Notes: a model not told the origin generated them from the letters alone. Counted from the first letter of the stretch, positions 26,669 through 36,367 are shown. The stretch: DNA of 64,000 bases from JAJEFO01 sp965221845 (GCA_965221845.1 OZ244919.1:124001-188000), one strand, 5' to 3'. Translations and numbers: made by a program.

Positions 26669-27639
26669 TCAGGCCGGGGTTGCGTTCCAGCCAGCGGAGC
26701 GCCCCGGCCCCGGCCGCGGCTTCAGGCTCGTCCTTCCCCGCTCCGGGAGGCGCCCGAAGCATCGGCTCCCGGCATGCTGCCATCGGCGCCGGCCAGGGCC
26801 ACGACGCCGCACGACGCCCCGCGCCAGCCGGCGTCAGTCGGCTTTCCGTCCGCCGTCCCGGCGTTCATGCGCATCATCACCCCGCCGGGCGGGACCGGCA
26901 GCGAGACCGCCCCCTCGGGCATGTCCTCCCGCTCACGGAGATCCGGCATGATCTCGCCGGAGCGTTCCTCCATGCGGCTCCCGGCCTCCCCGGACAGCCG
27001 GACCAGGGACGCCGTCGAGGGGCCGCTCCCGCACAGCCGCCGCCACGCGTCCCCGCTCCCGCGGGCCGTCAGGCCGCCCGTCAGATGCATCGAGAGGCCC
27101 GCCGCCGCCGGCGCCGTCCCGCACGGCGTCAGGCCGAGGACGGCCTCGGCCGGAACCAGCGACGCGCCGGTCCCCGAGGGGCGATGCCCGGCCCTCCGGC
27201 ATGTCCGGCCGCCGGCCTCGACCGAGTCGCCGCGGTCGCCAGGCGTCTCGAACGCGTCCGCCAGGACCGAACGGGCCATGCCGAAGACCATGTCGCGGAA
27301 CGCGGCCTCGGCCCGCAGCGGGTCGTCCCGGTACAGGGCCGCGACGTCCGCCGCCAGGCCGGCCTCGGCGGCCCGCCCGGCGAGGGCGGCACCCGCCTTC
27401 GCCAGGCGCTCCGCCGCCGTCGCGACGGATTCCCCGCCTCCGTCATCGATGTTGGCAACCGGTGTTTCAGGATGCAGGCTTTCCATCGGAGTGCTCCTTT
27501 CCGCCCCCGTCCAGGGGCGTTTGAGGTTTTGCCAGGAGCACCCTGCCACACCCCGGATACAGGGCCAGGAACGGCGGCCGACAGGGGCAGACGTGGTTGT
27601 AAAAACGGTAGTCCGCCATACGAGAACCACACCCACCCG

Positions 27640-29260
27640 CGGGACAGCAATTCCCGACAGCCTGACCGTCGGTGCGCGAAGGCGCGGTCATGGCGGACGG
27701 CAGTTCCGTGTGCGCACGACCGGCGGCCGGGCGGCGGCCCGGGATCGTGGCGGTGCCGGCGAAGGGCGGGATCGGGGCCGTCCGGGCGTGGCCGGGGCGG
27801 TCACGGCCCGGCACGGACGGGCCGACATGGTCCTCCTTGCCAGGCTCCCCCGTGAGCGCGCGGCAGAGGGTCTTCCAGTCCTGGAAGACGAAAGCCCGGC
27901 CAGTTCCCGCATCCGGTCCCGGAGGCAGGGGATGCGTTCCTGATGTTCCCGCGCCCGTCCGAACGGCGGGCAGCAGTGCCGCCGCACCGGTCGATCAGGA
28001 AGGCGAGCATGGCGAGCGTCATGAAGACGTCCGACAGGTGGTTCTTGCCATGGCCGGAGCCGTGCCCGAAGCTGCAGCCCTCCCGCGTCTCGGTGTCCGG
28101 AACGTCTCGTTCCCGGTCGCCCGTCTGCGGCGGCCGCACCGCATGACGGACACGCCGCGTCCCGGACGGGCGGGAGGTCGGTGACCCACGAGAACCTCCG
28201 GACCCTCCCTTTCGTGCCGGTCTCCTCGTATCCGGGCATGTCGGTCTTCAGGCCGAAGTTCGCGTCGTCGGCCGGCAGGCCGCGGTCCCGTTCGAAGCGG
28301 TGCACGATGCCGGTCTTCCCGTCGCGCCTCTCCCATGTCTCCTTCGTCCCGCTGGCATCGAACCAGCCGGAGCTCGTGGTCGCCCGGCTTCGCGCCCGGG
28401 ACGGGCGGAAGCCCTTCTCCGCTCACGCAGCATGACGTGCGGGCCGTTGGACGCCGGTCCGTCCTCGACGACGACCGCCCTCCCGTGTGCGGACGCTCCC
28501 GGCGGAGGTCCCCGGCGAGCCGCCTCAAGGCGTTCCGCTCGCAGTCGTTCCTCCTCCTGCCGTCCTCGTTCCGGATCGGCTCCGGCGCCGGCGGGAACGC
28601 CCCGGCGTGGTCGGCATGGACGATCGCCGCGCCCGGAGCCTGACGGCAGGAGGTCTTCGACCCGTCGCGGCGGGTCCTGGCGCGGGCGGCGCCTGCAGAC
28701 GGCCTTGCGCGAGGAACGGCGCCCGGTCCCGTCCGCCGCGACCGGGAGACGCCCGCCGGACGCCGTCCGGCCCTCGAGCGCCTTGCCGCGCTGCAGGGCG
28801 GCGTGGACGCTCCCGGACCGCAGCGGCGGAGGCCGCGGGGGCCGGCCCCGTCGAGCCGCTCGCGCATCCGCGTGTCCGACGGCGCCTTCCCCACGCCGAA
28901 GAGCGAGCGCAGGTTCCGCGCCCGGACCGGATCCTCGCCGCCCCGCACCTGCCGGCCGGACTGCAGAAGCGACGGGATCCTGGGCGAGAAGACCGCGAGC
29001 CCCGACGTCAGGCCTACCGGAAGGCTGAAGTCGCGCGTGTCGATCGGGTCGGGGATGCGGTCGAAGCATGCACGCACGGCGCGAAGCACGGCCCTGGCAT
29101 CGACGGATGCCTGCGAAAGGAATCTCCGGACATCTGCTGCCCGGCCTTTGCCTGTCTGGCCGCGGCGAGGCCGATTCGGCGGGAAAGGTCTGTGACAGGA
29201 AAATTCGTGGCTGCCGCGCAACCGACTGACAACAAACAAAAAGAAATCCTGTCGGGAATC
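27640..29260 (-). pseudogene. Large DDE transposase (IS4/ISNCY-like), heavily decayed
   Basis: Pieces in three minus frames follow one protein of about 480 residues. From the start: SVDARAVLRAVRACFDRIPD, GLAVFSPRIPSLLQ, VRARNLRSLFGVGKAPSDTR MRERLD. In the middle: GAAIVHADHAGAFPPAPEPI, RNDCERNALRRLAGDLRRE, VVVEDGPASNGPHVML. At the end: KGRVRRFSWVTDLPPV, GHGKNHLSDVFMTLAMLAFL IDRCGG. The order matches a widespread alphaproteobacterial transposase annotated as IS4 or ISNCY. Frameshifts are frequent. About 60 bases at 27660-27725 are also found inverted at 10330-10410, so element ends may be shared. Confidence 0.6.
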
Positions 29261-29541
29261 GCTGAACATGGATCCCGTTCAGCCTGCCGGACGGACCCGG
29301 AAACCCGTTTCAGGATCAAGGGCTTGCGCGCGTTCGGTCCCGTTTTGTTCTCCCTGAAGGTCCGGCTAAATGTTGTGGCTGTCGGGATGCAAATCCGTCG
29401 CCGGCAACCGTCAGGTCCATCAGTCTTGAATGCCCCCCCGTACATGATGCCAGATGTCCGCAAAGACCGGGTATCAGGACAACATCTTGTACCAGAACAG
29501 TTACCGGCAGGTATTTTTGGCTTCGCTGATGCCGCGCCGGA

Positions 29542-29859
29542 TCAAGGCCCGACAGTCCCCTTGGCCGCATCCGGCTCGAACGAGACCTTCAGGTCAAGAG
29601 CCTTGGCAACCTTCAGGACGGTGGCGAGCGTCGGGTTTCCTTCTGCCGACAGCGCCTTGTTCAGGCCGACGCGGCTCATCCCGACTTCCCGTGCGAGTGC
29701 CGTCATGTTCCGTGCCCGTGCGACGGTTCCAAGGGCGTGGGCGACATGGGCGGGGTCATCGCCGCCCTCTTCCATCACCGCCTCAAGATAGGCCGCGATG
29801 TCCTCTTCGCTCTTCAGGTAGTCGGCAGTGTCATAGGGAGCATACGTCACTTTCTCCAT
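29542..29859 (-). CDS. Antitoxin of a HigB/HigA-type addiction module
   Basis: A 105-residue DNA-binding antidote. The N-terminal part (TYAPYDTADYLKSEEDIAAY LEA) is the toxin-binding arm; the C-terminal helix-turn-helix reads NMTALAREVGMSRVGLNKAL SAEGNPTLATVLKVAKALDL. It starts three bases after the toxin stop, in the toxin-first order typical of this family. It should bind the palindrome in front of the toxin gene to repress the pair. The frame is intact. The pair lies between two zones of dead transposons. Confidence 0.85.
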   Translation of the reverse strand: MEKVTYAPYDTADYLKSEEDIAAYLEAVMEEGGDDPAHVAHALGTVARARNMTALAREVGMSRVGLNKALSAEGNPTLATVLKVAKALDLKVSFEPDAAKGTVGP

Positions 29860-29862
29860 CCC

Positions 29863-30153
29863 TCAATCCTTCCACTCCTTGGCGAGCTTCCTCGCCTGCG
29901 CGATGTCCCGGGCCTGGGACGGCTTGTCGCCGCCACAAAGCAGAACGACAAGTTTCTCGCCCCGGCGCAGGCAGTACACCCGATAGCCCGGCCCGTAGTC
30001 GATCCGAAGTTCCGTGACGCCGTCTCCGACGGACCCGGAATCGCCGAAGTGCCCCAAGGCGAGGCGATCAAGGCGCGCGCCAATCCGAGCCATTGCGCGA
30101 CGATCCCGCAGGCCGGACAGCCATTTGTCGAACACGCTGCTTCGGATCACTTC
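29863..30153 (-). CDS. RelE/ParE-superfamily toxin (HigB-like addiction module killer)
   Basis: 96 residues from ATG 30153 (MEVIRSSVFDKWLSGLRDRR). I prefer this start because the upstream ATG at 30183 would put the operator inside the gene. Family marks are ARIGARLDRLALGHFGDSGS VGDGVTELRIDYGPGYRVYC and KLVVLLCGGDKPSQARDIAQ AR. Such toxins are ribosome-dependent mRNA interferases. Both genes look intact, so the module is probably functional. Confidence 0.88.
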   Translation of the reverse strand, partial: EVIRSSVFDKWLSGLRDRRAMARIGARLDRLALGHFGDSGSVGDGVTELRIDYGPGYRVYCLRRGEKLVVLLCGGDKPSQARDIAQARKLAKEWKD

Positions 30154-30160
30154 CATCAAG

Positions 30161-30178
30161 TGACAACTGTAGTTGTCA
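30161..30178. promoter_or_regulatory. Operator palindrome of the toxin-antitoxin pair
   Basis: TGACAACT-GT-AGTTGTCA, two 8-base arms with a 2-base centre, ending eight bases before the toxin ATG. The position fits autorepression by the antitoxin's helix-turn-helix. The toxin mRNA would have little or no leader. Confidence 0.65.
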
Positions 30179-30183
30179 TCCAA

Positions 30184-30427
30184 CGGAATGTCAATTCGAA
30201 ACCGGCCGCTCTTATGCGGGGTGGATGTCTTCGGCCCAATGCAAACGCGGGGAGACCGTCATGACATGCATTGAGGACGAATTGTGGTGCTGAACAGCTA
30301 CATCTGATTTCTTGGGACACCAGTGATCGCACTTTGTTCTTCTGTTGGGATAGACTCGGACATGCACGCAACAGCTGCGATCGCCTGTGATCCCGATCTC
30401 CTTGAGGATGCGAATCTCGCCCTCATC
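30184..30427. other. Low-G+C spacer, no gene
   Basis: About 240 bases between the TA operator and IS5-family copy 2, poorer in G+C than its surroundings. No motif-bearing open frame on either strand. The TA promoter should lie at its left edge. Confidence 0.5.
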
Positions 30428-31308
30428 GCGATCATAATTTCAATGTTTTACGTGATTCCAGCCGCCTGGCCCCGCGCCACCCGGCGCATCAGGAACCGGC
30501 ACGCCGCGAGCCGCGCCCAGGCCAGCGAGCTCTCCAGCGTCCGCCCGGAGTCCTTCGGCCCGAGCGCCGGCACCACGACATCCGCGCAAACGTCCGCTCC
30601 ACCACCCGGCGGCGGCACGGGACCGTGAATCCCCTTGCTTCCCTGGGCCGCTGCACGATCTCGACGAGGGATCCGAGGCCGCGCTCCGCCAGCGCGGCCC
30701 CGGGCTTCGGACCCGCGCAGCCGCCGTCCGCCCAGGGCTTCGTCACCTCGGGCGCCTTCCCGGCATCGCCAGGACCGCCTCCGGCGCCCCGTCCCGGTCC
30801 TGCACGTCCGCCCCCGCAGCACCCGCACCGCGACCGGGACCCCCGCGACGTCCACCGCCAGGTGCCGCTTCCGCCCCCTGGCCTTCCTGCCCGCGTCGCA
30901 ACCCGACGGCCCGCCCGTCTCGGTCGTCCTCGCCGACCGGCTGCCGGTCGCGGCCGCCGTCGGCTGCGCGTCGCGCCACGCCTGCGCGCGGCCCGGCGTG
31001 CGCGGCGCGGCCGGAAGCCGTTCCAGGACGCCGCTGTCGCGGCCCGGGCGCAGGAGTGGTTCTGCACGGTCGCAGAGGGCGGAAGGCGCCTGGGAATCGC
31101 GCGCCACCGGCATCCCGTCCCCGGCATGTACTGGATCGCGTCGGACGTCTCGCGCAGGTCGGCCGTCCGGCGGCGGCCCGGCTTCGAGGGGGCCGGAAGC
31201 AGCGGCGCGGCCGGAAGCCGTTCCTCGTCGGCCGGCCGGTTTCATGTCGCTCCGGCTTGCGGTCATGCTCCTCGCGGGCGGTCTCGTCCCAGGCCATCGT
31301 GTCCTCCC
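30428..31308 (-). pseudogene. IS5-family element, copy 2 (main part), frameshifted
   Basis: Same element as copy 1 but the transposase is broken into three frames. Recognisable pieces include GGAGCAREPSSAM-like debris, RRWRAIPRRLPPSATVQNHS and RRRVVERTFARMSWCRR. Against copy 1 the changes are mostly A or T to G or C. The right end is displaced to 32749-32817 by the IS110 element. It is nearly identical to copy 3, including its frameshifts. Confidence 0.75.
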
Positions 31309-32748
31309 TCGCATGTTCAGCGAACCGGCAATGACCAGGGGAGGTGGCCGTGGACAGGCTGGAGGCGATTTCCTGTGGAAAGGCCGTCCCTTGCCTCCCG
31401 GCGCCTTCCCGGTCGATGCCGGGTCCGGGACCCCGCCGCCCGGCCTGGCGGCGGCGGTGCGGGCCCTGGCCCCGCAGGGCTGGCCGGACCGATGACTCCC
31501 TGGATCGCGCAAGCGGATCCGTCGGACAGCGTGGTCGGCCCGTCCTCCCGCCGTCCTCCCGCGTCCCGATGGATGCCGGGTTCGAGAACCGGATCATCGC
31601 GAGGACAGGAGCGGGAGACCATGGCCACCGCAGCCGCAGGAATCGACGTGAGCAGGAAGACGCCGGACATCCACATCAACGGGCGGGACGAAACCGCGAC
31701 CAACGACACGGACGGGTTCCGCAAGGTCGCCCGCCTCCCGGGGAGGGGAAGGCGGCGCGGGTCGTCCCGGAGGCCACGGGGCGGATGCACCGGGCCCTCC
31801 TGCAGTCGCTGCACGACCGGGGCCTCAAGGTCGTCGTGGCGAACCCGCGCCAGTCCCGGGACCTCCCCAGGGCCGGCGGCGAGATGGCGAAGACCGACAG
31901 GGTCGACGCGCGCGTGCCGGCCGCCCTGCGCGCCGCGTTCCCGGACATGGCGGCCACGGCGCCGGCGGACGGGACCGTCGACAGGCTCCGCGACATGCCG
32001 GTCCTGCGCGAGGCGCCCGTCGACAGGCGCGCCGGGCCGAGGCGGTCCCGGGCGAGGCCGGCGGTCCGGACGCGGACGGGCCCGTCCCGAAGGTCCTCGC
32101 CGGGACCGGCGCCGGCGTCGCCGCGTCCGGCCGGCGGACCGCGGCGCTCGTCGAGGGGTCGGAGGGCCTGGCGGAGAGCTGCGGCATCCGGCCCCGGTGC
32201 CGGGCATCGGCCCGGTCACGGCCGCGTCCCCGGTCGCCCGGGCGGGCCGGGCGCCGTCGGCAGCCGCCGGGCCGCCGCCCTCCCTGGTCGGCGTCGCCCC
32301 CTTCGCCCGCGACAGCGGCACGCTCAAGGGCGGGCGCCACGTCGCCGGCGGGCGGCGGCGTCCGAGGGACGTCCTGTACATGGCGGCGATGGCGGCCTGC
32401 ATGTCCGATCCCGACATGAAGGAGATGTACGGCCGGCCCGGGCCAAGGGGGCAGGGCCCGCAAGGTCGCCGTGACCGCGGTCATGCGGAAGCTCGTCGTG
32501 ACCGCGAACGTCCTTCTCCGCGACCGGCGCAGACGGGAGGACAGGTCGGCCGCCGCCTGACGCCCGGACGGGCCGCGCCCCCCGGCGGCCCGCCGGGGCC
32601 CGAAGGGAACCAGCCGTCCGGCCGCGCCCTTGCGGCCGGGCCGCCTGCCCCTGCCCGGACGGCCGCCGGGATGTGGACAGGCTGTGGAAAACCCCGGTCC
32701 CGGCCCCCGGAAAAGGCCGGATCCGGGCTTGACCCAAGACATGGATGC
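31309..32748 (+). mobile_element. IS110-family element inserted in IS5-family copy 2
   Basis: Boundaries come from comparing copy 2 with copy 3: copy 3 reads GTCCTCCCCGTCCGGGTTGT without a break, while here GTCCTCCC at 31301-31308 and GTCCGGGTTGT at 32749 are 1.44 kb apart. IS110 elements have no or very short terminal repeats, as here. Confidence 0.7.
31621..32562 (+). pseudogene. IS110-family (DEDD) transposase, frameshifted
   Basis: It begins MATAAAGIDVSRKTPDIHIN with the first Asp of the DEDD site, then shifts to AARVVPEATGRMHRALLQSL HDRGLKVVVANPRQSRD and MAKTDRVDARV, and shifts again to PVPGIGPVTAASPVARAG and SLVGVAPFARDSGTLKGGRH, VLYMAAMAACMSDPDMKE, the C-terminal transposase_20 part. 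At least two frameshifts. These transposases are guided by a bridge RNA from the non-coding ends, which I did not identify. Confidence 0.8.
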
Positions 32749-32817
32749 TGTCCGGGTTGTGCCTGACAGGGAAATGCCACATCTGGGGGAGGCCATCCGC
32801 ATTTCAGGTCAAGATCT
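32749..32817 (-). repeat. Displaced right end of IS5-family copy 2
   Basis: GTCCGGGTTGTGCCTGACAG to CAGGTCAAGATCTC matches the right end of copy 3 (35217-35284) base for base except a few positions. It was cut from the body of copy 2 by the IS110 insertion. Confidence 0.75.
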
Positions 32818-33424
32818 CAGGGGGAATCGGCGAGGGCGGCGCATGGATCCACCGCATCCTGTGGGAGAATGGGCGAGATCCGGGCGTGATGCCTCGTTCG
32901 AGAGGCTCGTCAGCAAGATGTCGGGCGAGCCCTGGCAAAGACGCCCGAGGCGAGAGCGAGACTGGGGGTAGAGTGATGAGCGACGCCATCGCGCTCCGGA
33001 CGCGGAACCGGACTGTCGGCACAAGCGCTTCCGGAGGAAGGCTTCGGCCTGATCGACGGCACCGACATCCCGCACGAAACGCTCGCCAGGGCCGGCAGGC
33101 AGAGGGCGCCTGTCGATCCACCTCGCCGCGGGCCGTCCCGGAATGTGCGACGGGGCCCGCCCGGGCGACTGCGCCGGAAACGCGGCCGCGGGCGTGGTCA
33201 GCATGGGCGCCGCGCCGCCGCGGACGCCTGTCCCTCCGTGTCCCTGCCCGCTCCGGGGAATCCCCTCGCCTCCCGCGCAATGAACCGGCTCTCGCGGACA
33301 GCGGCCGGATGGACGTCGCGGAACCTGCCTGCAGGACCGACGGCGCGACCGTTCCGTTCGGGAAGCACGGGCCGCACCCGCCCGGGCGGAAAGTCGCGGC
33401 CACGGCCTGCGTCCCCGAACGGAC
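32818..33424. other. Decayed sequence, no recognised gene
   Basis: About 600 bases with high G+C and no continuous frame carrying a motif I know. Short pieces (ERLVSKMSGEPWQRRPRRE, FGLIDGTDIPHETLARAG) look like coding remnants split by frameshifts. A promoter for gluQ must lie here if gluQ is expressed. Confidence 0.4.
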
Positions 33425-34321
33425 GTGAGGACGCGTTTCGCACCCTCCCCGACCGGGCCCCTGCACCTCGGCCATGCGTACTCCGCCCTGCGGGCCCACG
33501 ACTTGGCCAGGGATGCCGGGGGAGAATTCCTCCTGCGCATCGAGGACATCGACCAGGGACGCTCCCGCACTGAATGGGCGGAGCTGATCGACGAAGATCT
33601 CCGCTGGCTCGGCCTGTCTTGGAAGACCCCGGCGCTCCGCCAGTCCCGGCGGCAGGACGCGTACCGCGCGGCGCTCGGCACCCTCTGGCGGATGGGCTTG
33701 CTGTACGTCTGCTCATGCAGCCGGCGCGACGTTCTGTCCGCCGCCTCGGCCCCGAACGAGGGCGAGCCGCCCTGCGGGCCCGACGGCGTCGTGTATCCGG
33801 GCACCTGCCGTTCGAAGCCGAGGACGAATGACGCCCTGCCCGAAGGCGTCGCCCTGCGTCTCGACATGTCGGCGGCGCTGAAACGGCTGGGGGCGGAGCC
33901 GCCCGGATCCTGCGCGACGCCGGAAAGCGGCGGGTTCAGCGCGTTCCGCGAAACCGGACGGGGACCGAACGGCGAGACCGGGATCATTCATGCGACATGC
34001 CGGCATATGCTGGACCGCGTCGGGGACGTGGTCCTGGCCAGACGGGACATCGGCACCTCATACCACCTGTCCGTGGTGGTCGACGACGCATTCCAGGGCA
34101 TAACCCACGTCGTGCGCGGCCAGGATCTCTTCGCGGCAACGCCGATCCACGTCCTGCTCCAGCTTCTTCTCGGCCTCGAAGCGCCGGTCTACATGCATCA
34201 CCGGCTGTTGCGCGACGGCTCCGGCAGGCGGCTGGCGAAGCGGCACGATTCGATGGCCATCCGTTCCTATCGGGAAGCGGGAGCCATGCCGGCCGACATC
34301 CGCCGCCTCGCGGGCCTCTGA
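33425..34321 (+). CDS. gluQ: Glutamyl-Q tRNA(Asp) synthetase
   Basis: A truncated glutamyl-tRNA-synthetase-like enzyme that attaches glutamate to queuosine in tRNA(Asp). It has 298 residues from GTG 33425 (MRTRFAPSPTGPLHLGHAYS), with the class I HIGH motif as HLGH, the IEDIDQGRS loop, a zinc-site remnant in LLYVCSCSRRD with TYPG-like VYPGTCRS, and the KMSKS equivalent RLAKRHDSMAIRS. The anticodon-binding domain is absent, as expected. IS5-family copy 3 begins right at the stop codon, so the last few residues may not be original. Confidence 0.9.
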   Translation: MRTRFAPSPTGPLHLGHAYSALRAHDLARDAGGEFLLRIEDIDQGRSRTEWAELIDEDLRWLGLSWKTPALRQSRRQDAYRAALGTLWRMGLLYVCSCSRRDVLSAASAPNEGEPPCGPDGVVYPGTCRSKPRTNDALPEGVALRLDMSAALKRLGAEPPGSCATPESGGFSAFRETGRGPNGETGIIHATCRHMLDRVGDVVLARRDIGTSYHLSVVVDDAFQGITHVVRGQDLFAATPIHVLLQLLLGLEAPVYMHHRLLRDGSGRRLAKRHDSMAIRSYREAGAMPADIRRLAGL

Positions 34322-35284
34322 GAGGCTTGAATCATAATTCATTAATGTCAATATGTTGCGTTATTCCGGCCGCCTGGCCCCGCGCCACCCGGCGCATCAG
34401 GAACCGGCACGCCGCGAGCCGCGCCCAGGCCAGCGAGCTCTCCAGCGTCCGCCCGGAGTCCTTCGGCCCGGGCGCCGGCACCACGACATCCGCGCAAACG
34501 TCCGCTCCACCACCCGGCGGCGGCACGGGACCGTGAAGCCCCTTGCTTCCCTGGGCCGCTGCACGATCTCGACGAGGGATCCGAGGCCGCGCTCCGCCAG
34601 CGCGGCCCCGGGCTTCGGACCCGCGCAGCCGCCGTCCGCCCAGGGCTTCGTCACCTCGGGCGCCTTCCCGGCATCGCCAGGACCGCCTCCGGCGCCCCGT
34701 CCCTGTCCCGCACGTCCGCCCCCGCAGCACCCGCACCGCGACCGGGACCCCCGCGACGTCCACCGCCAGGTGCCGCTTCCGCCCCCTGGCCTTCCTGCCC
34801 GCGTCGCAACCCGACGGCCCGCCCGTCTCGGTCGTCCTCGCCGACCGGCTGCCGGTCGCGGCCGCCGTCGGCTGCGCGTCGCGCCACGCCTGCGCGCGGC
34901 CCGGCGTGCGCGGCGCGGCCGGAAGCCGTTCCAGGACGCCGCTGTCGCGGCCCGGGCGCAGGAGTGGTTCTGCACGGTCGCAGAGGGCGGAAGGCGCCTG
35001 GGAATCGCGCGCCACCGGCATCCCGTGGCCAGCATGTACTGGATCGCGTCGGACGTCTCGCGCAGGTCGGCCGTCCGGCGGCGGCCCGGCTTCGAGGGGG
35101 CCGGAAGCAGCGGCGCGGCCGGAAGCCGTTCCTCGTCGGCCGGCCGGTTTCATGTCGCTCCGGCTTGCGGTCATGCTCCTCGCGGGCGGTCTCGTCCCAG
35201 GCCATCGTGTCCTCCCCGTCCGGGTTGTGCCTGACAGGGAAATGCCACGTCTGGGGGAGGCCATCCGCATTTCAGGTCAAGCTC
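34322..35284 (-). pseudogene. IS5-family element, copy 3, frameshifted
   Basis: A full-length (about 963-base) copy with both ends (AGGCTTGAATCATAATTC left; TTCAGAGCTTGACCTGAAATG as the right end reversed). The transposase is in three frames, with the same frameshifts and the same G/C-ward changes as copy 2; only a handful of bases differ between the two. It cannot make its own transposase. It abuts the gluQ stop. Confidence 0.8.
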
Positions 35285-35328
35285 TGAAGGCGGCGGAGCC
35301 TGTCGCAGGTCCTTGACGCGCCGGCGGA

Positions 35329-35694
35329 TCAGCCCGCCGCCTCGGGCGCCATGAGTTCCACCTCCCCTTCCTCGCGGACAGCCGTGTAGAAGCAGCTCTT
35401 GCGCCCCGTGTGGCAGGCCGGCCCCTCCTGCCGCACCAGCAGAAGCAGGCAGTCGCGGTCGCAGTCGACCCGGAAATCGACCAGCGCCTGCCTGTTGCCG
35501 GAGGTCTCCCCCTTGACCCAGATCTCCCGCCGAGACCGTGACCAGTAGGTCACGCGCCCCGTCTCGAGGGTCCTGGCGACGGCGTCCGCGTTCATCCAGG
35601 CCATCATGAGAACCTCCCCCGTGCGGTCGTCCTGCGCGACCGCCGGGACCAGGCCCCTGTCGTCGTATTCAAGGCTTGCGGGATCGAAGGCCAT
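35329..35694 (-). CDS. hisI: Phosphoribosyl-AMP cyclohydrolase
   Basis: Third step of histidine synthesis, opening the adenine ring of PR-AMP. 121 residues, the usual length for the unfused enzyme. Marks: VLMMAWMNADAVARTLETGR VTYWSRSR, WVKGETSGNRQ, the Mg site DCDRDCLLLLV (D-x-D-x-D) and Zn-binding GPACHTGRKSCFY. Start ATG 35694 follows a CAGAAGGAATGGC purine run. It is divergent from the IscU-like gene, an arrangement seen in Rhodobacterales. Confidence 0.95.
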   Translation of the reverse strand: MAFDPASLEYDDRGLVPAVAQDDRTGEVLMMAWMNADAVARTLETGRVTYWSRSRREIWVKGETSGNRQALVDFRVDCDRDCLLLLVRQEGPACHTGRKSCFYTAVREEGEVELMAPEAAG

Positions 35695-35757
35695 GCGCCA
35701 TTCCTTCTGACAAAAAGCTCAGTCGCTCATACGGTGCGAAGCGGCCGAAGGGAAGCA

Positions 35758-36207
35758 ATGGCGGACAGCGACCTCTTGAGGCTCTATTCGGGCCGGATCC
35801 TCGAACTTGCCGCGGACATCCCGCTGACGGAGCGTCTGGAGGCTCCTGACGCAACCGTGCGGAAACGCTCGCCACTTTGCGGCTCGACCGTGACGGTCGA
35901 CGTGGCGCTTGCGGACGGCCGGATCTCGTCTTTCGGCCAGGACGTCAAGGCATGCGCGCTGGGACAGGCTTCCGCCTCCATACTCGCGCGCAATGTCATC
36001 GGCCTCGCGCACGCCGAAGTGGCGCGCGCGCGCGACCAGCTTCGCGCCATGCTCGAGGACGGAGGCGCCGTTCCCGAGGACCCGTTCCGGGAATTCGAGG
36101 TGCTTGCGCCCGCAGCGGATTTCCGGAACCGGCATACATCGATCCTGCTTTCGCTCGATGCCGCCGTGGACGCCGTCGCGGAGGCGGAAGCGGCGGCCCG
36201 CGCCTGA
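35758..36207 (+). CDS. Iron-sulfur cluster assembly scaffold (IscU/NifU-like)
   Basis: 149 residues from ATG 35758 (MADSDLLRLYSGRILELAAD) behind GAAGGGAAG; an upstream ATG adds eight residues. Scaffold cysteines are in KRSPLCGSTVTVDVAL and DVKACALGQASASILA. The third cysteine usual in IscU is not visible in the C-terminal part, so it belongs to the diverged alphaproteobacterial branch. Likely a cytoplasmic Fe-S assembly factor; precise role uncertain. Confidence 0.8.
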   Translation: MADSDLLRLYSGRILELAADIPLTERLEAPDATVRKRSPLCGSTVTVDVALADGRISSFGQDVKACALGQASASILARNVIGLAHAEVARARDQLRAMLEDGGAVPEDPFREFEVLAPAADFRNRHTSILLSLDAAVDAVAEAEAAARA

Positions 36208-36367
36208 CGTGCCGCGACGGCGGACGCCGCTGATGGCACCGGGCTTCTCCGCATGGCCCGCAACGCTGGCGCCGGCGTGCGTCCGGCCACGTCTCCGCTG
36301 CCTGCCCGTGATCCGGCGGGGCGGCGCCGTCCGGACTCCGGCATCTGGAGCGGCCGCATCCGGCCCG

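Larger units (their letters stand above)
25100..27480 (-). pseudogene. ISKra4-type transposase, split and decayed
   Basis: The N-terminal half (about 27480-26690) has ESVATAAERLAKAGAALAGR, AAAGLSMHLTGGLTARGSGD and PPGGVMMRMNAGTADGKPTD AGWRGASCGVVALAG, matching the DGVMV-x-WREASCG region of the family. The C-terminal half (25710-25100) has KPAAVADGAKDNRAFLESPV, DFRHAARHPGAAADAAFG, GGVGRAVDALRHL, RRRMECADAAEAGHPTGSGS and ARMKRPGQGRGRDGGQG. The second family aspartate (VADGAxDN) survives. Besides the insertion there are frameshifts and many substitutions toward G or C. Confidence 0.65.
25074..27631 (-). mobile_element. ISKra4-type insertion sequence interrupted by IS5-family copy 1
   Basis: Perfect 16-bp inverted ends TGTGGTTCTCGTATGG at 25074-25089 (plus) and 27616-27631 (minus). 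Inside lie the two halves of one transposase, split by the IS5-family element at 25711-26668. Without that insert the element is about 1.6 kb. Finding the ends and the matching halves together makes the nesting clear. Confidence 0.75.

Noticed and set aside
25741..27855. 704-codon plus-strand open frame
   Set aside because: Antisense to the IS5-family and ISKra4-type transposases.
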